DNA of 56,754 nucleotides from Myxococcota bacterium (GTDB taxonomy: Bacteria > Myxococcota_A > Polyangia > Polyangiales > Polyangiaceae): the NCBI GenBank assembly GCA_963169915.1, contig CAUJEM010000059.1, forward strand, positions 1-56,754, given 5' to 3'. This document shows, piece by piece, positions 55,151-56,754 of the stretch (position 1 is the stretch's first letter; each line of letters begins with the position of its first letter). Under the pieces are notes generated by a model. That model did not search any database and was not told the origin of the DNA. It saw nothing but the letters and a program-made list of their open reading frames with translations. The translations under genes and the position numbers were made by a program.

Positions 55151-56337
55151 GTGACCTTGGGATGGCCCCGGCAGCCTTGGGCGGATTTCTCGCGGACGCC
55201 AAGATCCTCTTGGCGGAGGACGAGGGCGCGCTGCGTCGCGCGCTGGCTCGGTCGCTCGCCAAGGCCGGCTGCCAGGTCACGGTCGCGCGCGACGGCGCGG
55301 AGGCCGTGCAGCAGCTCGAGGGCGGCCCCTTCGACGTCGTCATCACGGACATCAAGATGCCCGGGGTGGACGGCCTCGGGGTCTTGCGCTCGGTCAGGGA
55401 GAGAGACCTCGACGTCCCGGTGATCCTGATGACGGCCGCCCCGGACCTGCGCTCCGCCATGGACGGTATCGAGTACGGCGCCTTCCAATACCTGACCAAG
55501 CCCTTCGAGCTGAATGAGCTCGACCGGATCGTCGCCAAGGCCGTGGGGCTGCACCGTATCGCCCGGATGAAGCGCTCGGCCTTGGAGCTCGGCGGGCTCG
55601 GGGCCAACGGAGCGGGAGACCGCGCGGGGCTGGAGGCGACCTTCCAGCGGGCGCTCGGGAGCCTCTGGATGGCGTACCAGCCCATCCTCCGCGCCCAAGA
55701 CTTCTCGTTGTACGGCTATGAGGCCCTGCTCCGCTGCTCGGAGCCCAGCCTGCCCCACCCCGGGGCGGTCCTCGACGCCGCCGAGCGGCTGGAGAAGCTC
55801 ACGGAGCTCGGCGAGCGGGTGCGCCGTGCCGCGGCGGAGCCCATCGCGAGCGCGCCGGAGCGCGGGATGCTCTTCGTCAACCTCCACACGAGCGACCTCG
55901 AGTGCCCCTCGCTCTACGACACGGCGTCACCGCTGAGCGCCATCGCGGACCGGGTGGTGCTCGAGATCACCGAGCGCGCCTCCATCTTGAACATCAGCGA
56001 CACCCGAGAGAAGGTGGCGCGCCTGCGGGCGCTCGGGTTCCGCATCGCCATCGACGATCTGGGCGCGGGGTACGCGGGCCTCACCAGCTTTGCTCACCTG
56101 GAGCCGGAGATCGTCAAGCTCGACATGTCCATCGTCAGGAATATCTCGCGTGAGGTCACCAAGCAGAAGTTGGTGCGTTCCATGACGACTTTGTGTAAAG
56201 ATCTCGGCATGCTGGTGGTCGCGGAAGGCATCGAGACACCGGAGGAGCGAGACACCGTCATCGCGCTCGGGTGTGATCTGCTGCAGGGCTACCTCTTTGC
56301 GCGGCCTGGGAGGCCCTTCCCTGACATCGAGCTATGA
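55147..56337 (+). CDS. REC-EAL response regulator, c-di-GMP phosphodiesterase
   Basis: A 396-residue response regulator. The receiver (about 18-135) is intact: AEDE acidic pair, phospho-Asp68 in VVITDIKMPG, Thr in LMTAAP and Lys in YLTKPF. A linker joins an EAL phosphodiesterase domain that keeps all the catalytic set: YEALLR, NLHTSDL, LEITER, IDDLGAGYAG, KLDMSIV, AEGIET and QGYLFARP. It should hydrolyse c-di-GMP, so phosphorylation likely tunes local c-di-GMP. It overlaps the kinase stop as ATGA and its own stop overlaps the following Ser/Thr kinase start as ATGA, so the three are translationally coupled. Confidence 0.93.
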   Translation: MSDLGMAPAALGGFLADAKILLAEDEGALRRALARSLAKAGCQVTVARDGAEAVQQLEGGPFDVVITDIKMPGVDGLGVLRSVRERDLDVPVILMTAAPDLRSAMDGIEYGAFQYLTKPFELNELDRIVAKAVGLHRIARMKRSALELGGLGANGAGDRAGLEATFQRALGSLWMAYQPILRAQDFSLYGYEALLRCSEPSLPHPGAVLDAAERLEKLTELGERVRRAAAEPIASAPERGMLFVNLHTSDLECPSLYDTASPLSAIADRVVLEITERASILNISDTREKVARLRALGFRIAIDDLGAGYAGLTSFAHLEPEIVKLDMSIVRNISREVTKQKLVRSMTTLCKDLGMLVVAEGIETPEERDTVIALGCDLLQGYLFARPGRPFPDIEL

Positions 56338-56754
56338 CCACCTCCTGCTCCATCGGAGACACCATCGACCACCGCTATCAGCTCCGCCGGGAGCTCGCCG
56401 TGGGTGGGATGGCGACCGTCTTCGAGGCCAAGCACGTCTACACGGGGCGGCGGGTCGCCATCAAGCTGCTGCACCGTAGGGACGCGCTCAGCAAGGCGCG
56501 GCTGCTGCGTGAGGCAGTGGTGCTCCAAGGCGCGCGGCATCCGCACCTCGTGGACGTGCTGGACGCCGGGGAGGCGCCGGAGGTCGGCCCCTACCTGGTC
56601 ATGGAGCTGCTCGAGGGCCGGAGCCTCGAGTCACTGCTGGCGACCCGTAAGACCCTGGACTTCGACGCCGTGGTGCGGCTCGGGGTGGAGCTGTGCGACG
56701 CGCTCGGCTTCGTGCACGCACGCGGCTTGATCCATCGCGACATCAAGCCTGGGA
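56334..56754 (+). CDS. Ser/Thr protein kinase (Hanks-type), 5' part only
   Basis: The first 140 residues of a eukaryotic-like protein kinase, cut by the window edge. It begins ATGACC at 56334, overlapping the EAL gene stop. The nucleotide loop is LAVGGMATVFEA, with Ala replacing the first Gly of the usual GxGGMG. VAIK holds the ATP Lys, PYLVMELLEG is the hinge region, and the catalytic loop HRDIKPG is just reached at the last base. It has an N-terminal kinase domain with no preceding membrane helix; what follows is unknown. Coupling to a histidine kinase and a c-di-GMP enzyme suggests one signalling unit. Confidence 0.9.
   Translation, partial: MTTSCSIGDTIDHRYQLRRELAVGGMATVFEAKHVYTGRRVAIKLLHRRDALSKARLLREAVVLQGARHPHLVDVLDAGEAPEVGPYLVMELLEGRSLESLLATRKTLDFDAVVRLGVELCDALGFVHARGLIHRDIKPG

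Overview
The window is very GC-rich (by eye about 70%) with densely packed genes, many in 4-nt stop/start overlaps, numerous lipoproteins with long Ala/Ser/Pro/Gly-rich spacers, an AgmX/PglI-type protein, hybrid histidine kinases and a Hanks-type kinase. This is typical of a myxobacterium (Myxococcota, most like the Polyangiales/Sorangium side). That assignment is an inference from gene style; no rRNA or tRNA was seen.

Layout. 0.1-4.1 kb: a PI-PLC-like lipoprotein, a GT-C-like membrane protein and a Gly-rich lipoprotein. 4.2-11.9 kb: a divergent periplasmic nitrate reductase locus. Leftward run napD, napA, a four-haem napB, two small genes and an outer-membrane barrel; rightward run a tetrahaem lipoprotein, a 4x[4Fe-4S] protein and an NrfD-type membrane quinol oxidase. 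No NapC or NapGH is present, so the rightward genes probably feed electrons to NapAB. 12-15.9 kb: a MarR-controlled accessory cassette (SgcJ/EcaC-like protein, SDR, 14-TM MFS exporter) beside a frameshifted barrel gene. 16.1-17.4 kb: a probable type II restriction-modification pair with a direct repeat in front. 17.5-25 kb: two lipoproteins, an orphan type III secretion/flagellar-type ATPase, DnaJ, a methyltransferase/coiled-coil protein with a recent 42-bp repeat expansion, and two unknown genes.

25.0-28.9 kb holds a three-gene set matching bacterial ceramide synthesis: serine palmitoyltransferase, GNAT-like ceramide synthase and an epimerase-type ceramide reductase. 28.9-37.6 kb is a long leftward housekeeping stretch (truA, AgmX-like, rsmD, PEGA protein, FAD oxidoreductase, purN, purM, thiO). 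37.7-44.6 kb: small membrane proteins, two paralogous lipoproteins, ffh with a Met-rich tail, rsmI and an RpoH-type sigma factor. 44.8-52.2 kb: a hybrid kinase, TerB-like, DUF2325-like, CusF-like and gamma-glutamyltranspeptidase genes.

52.6 kb to the end is a translationally coupled signalling operon: a hybrid histidine kinase with two oppositely degenerate receiver domains, a REC-EAL c-di-GMP phosphodiesterase and a Ser/Thr kinase cut by the window edge. It is preceded by a 405-bp AT-richer region with inverted repeats and a possible sigma-54 site. No CRISPR array, insertion sequence or integrase was seen.
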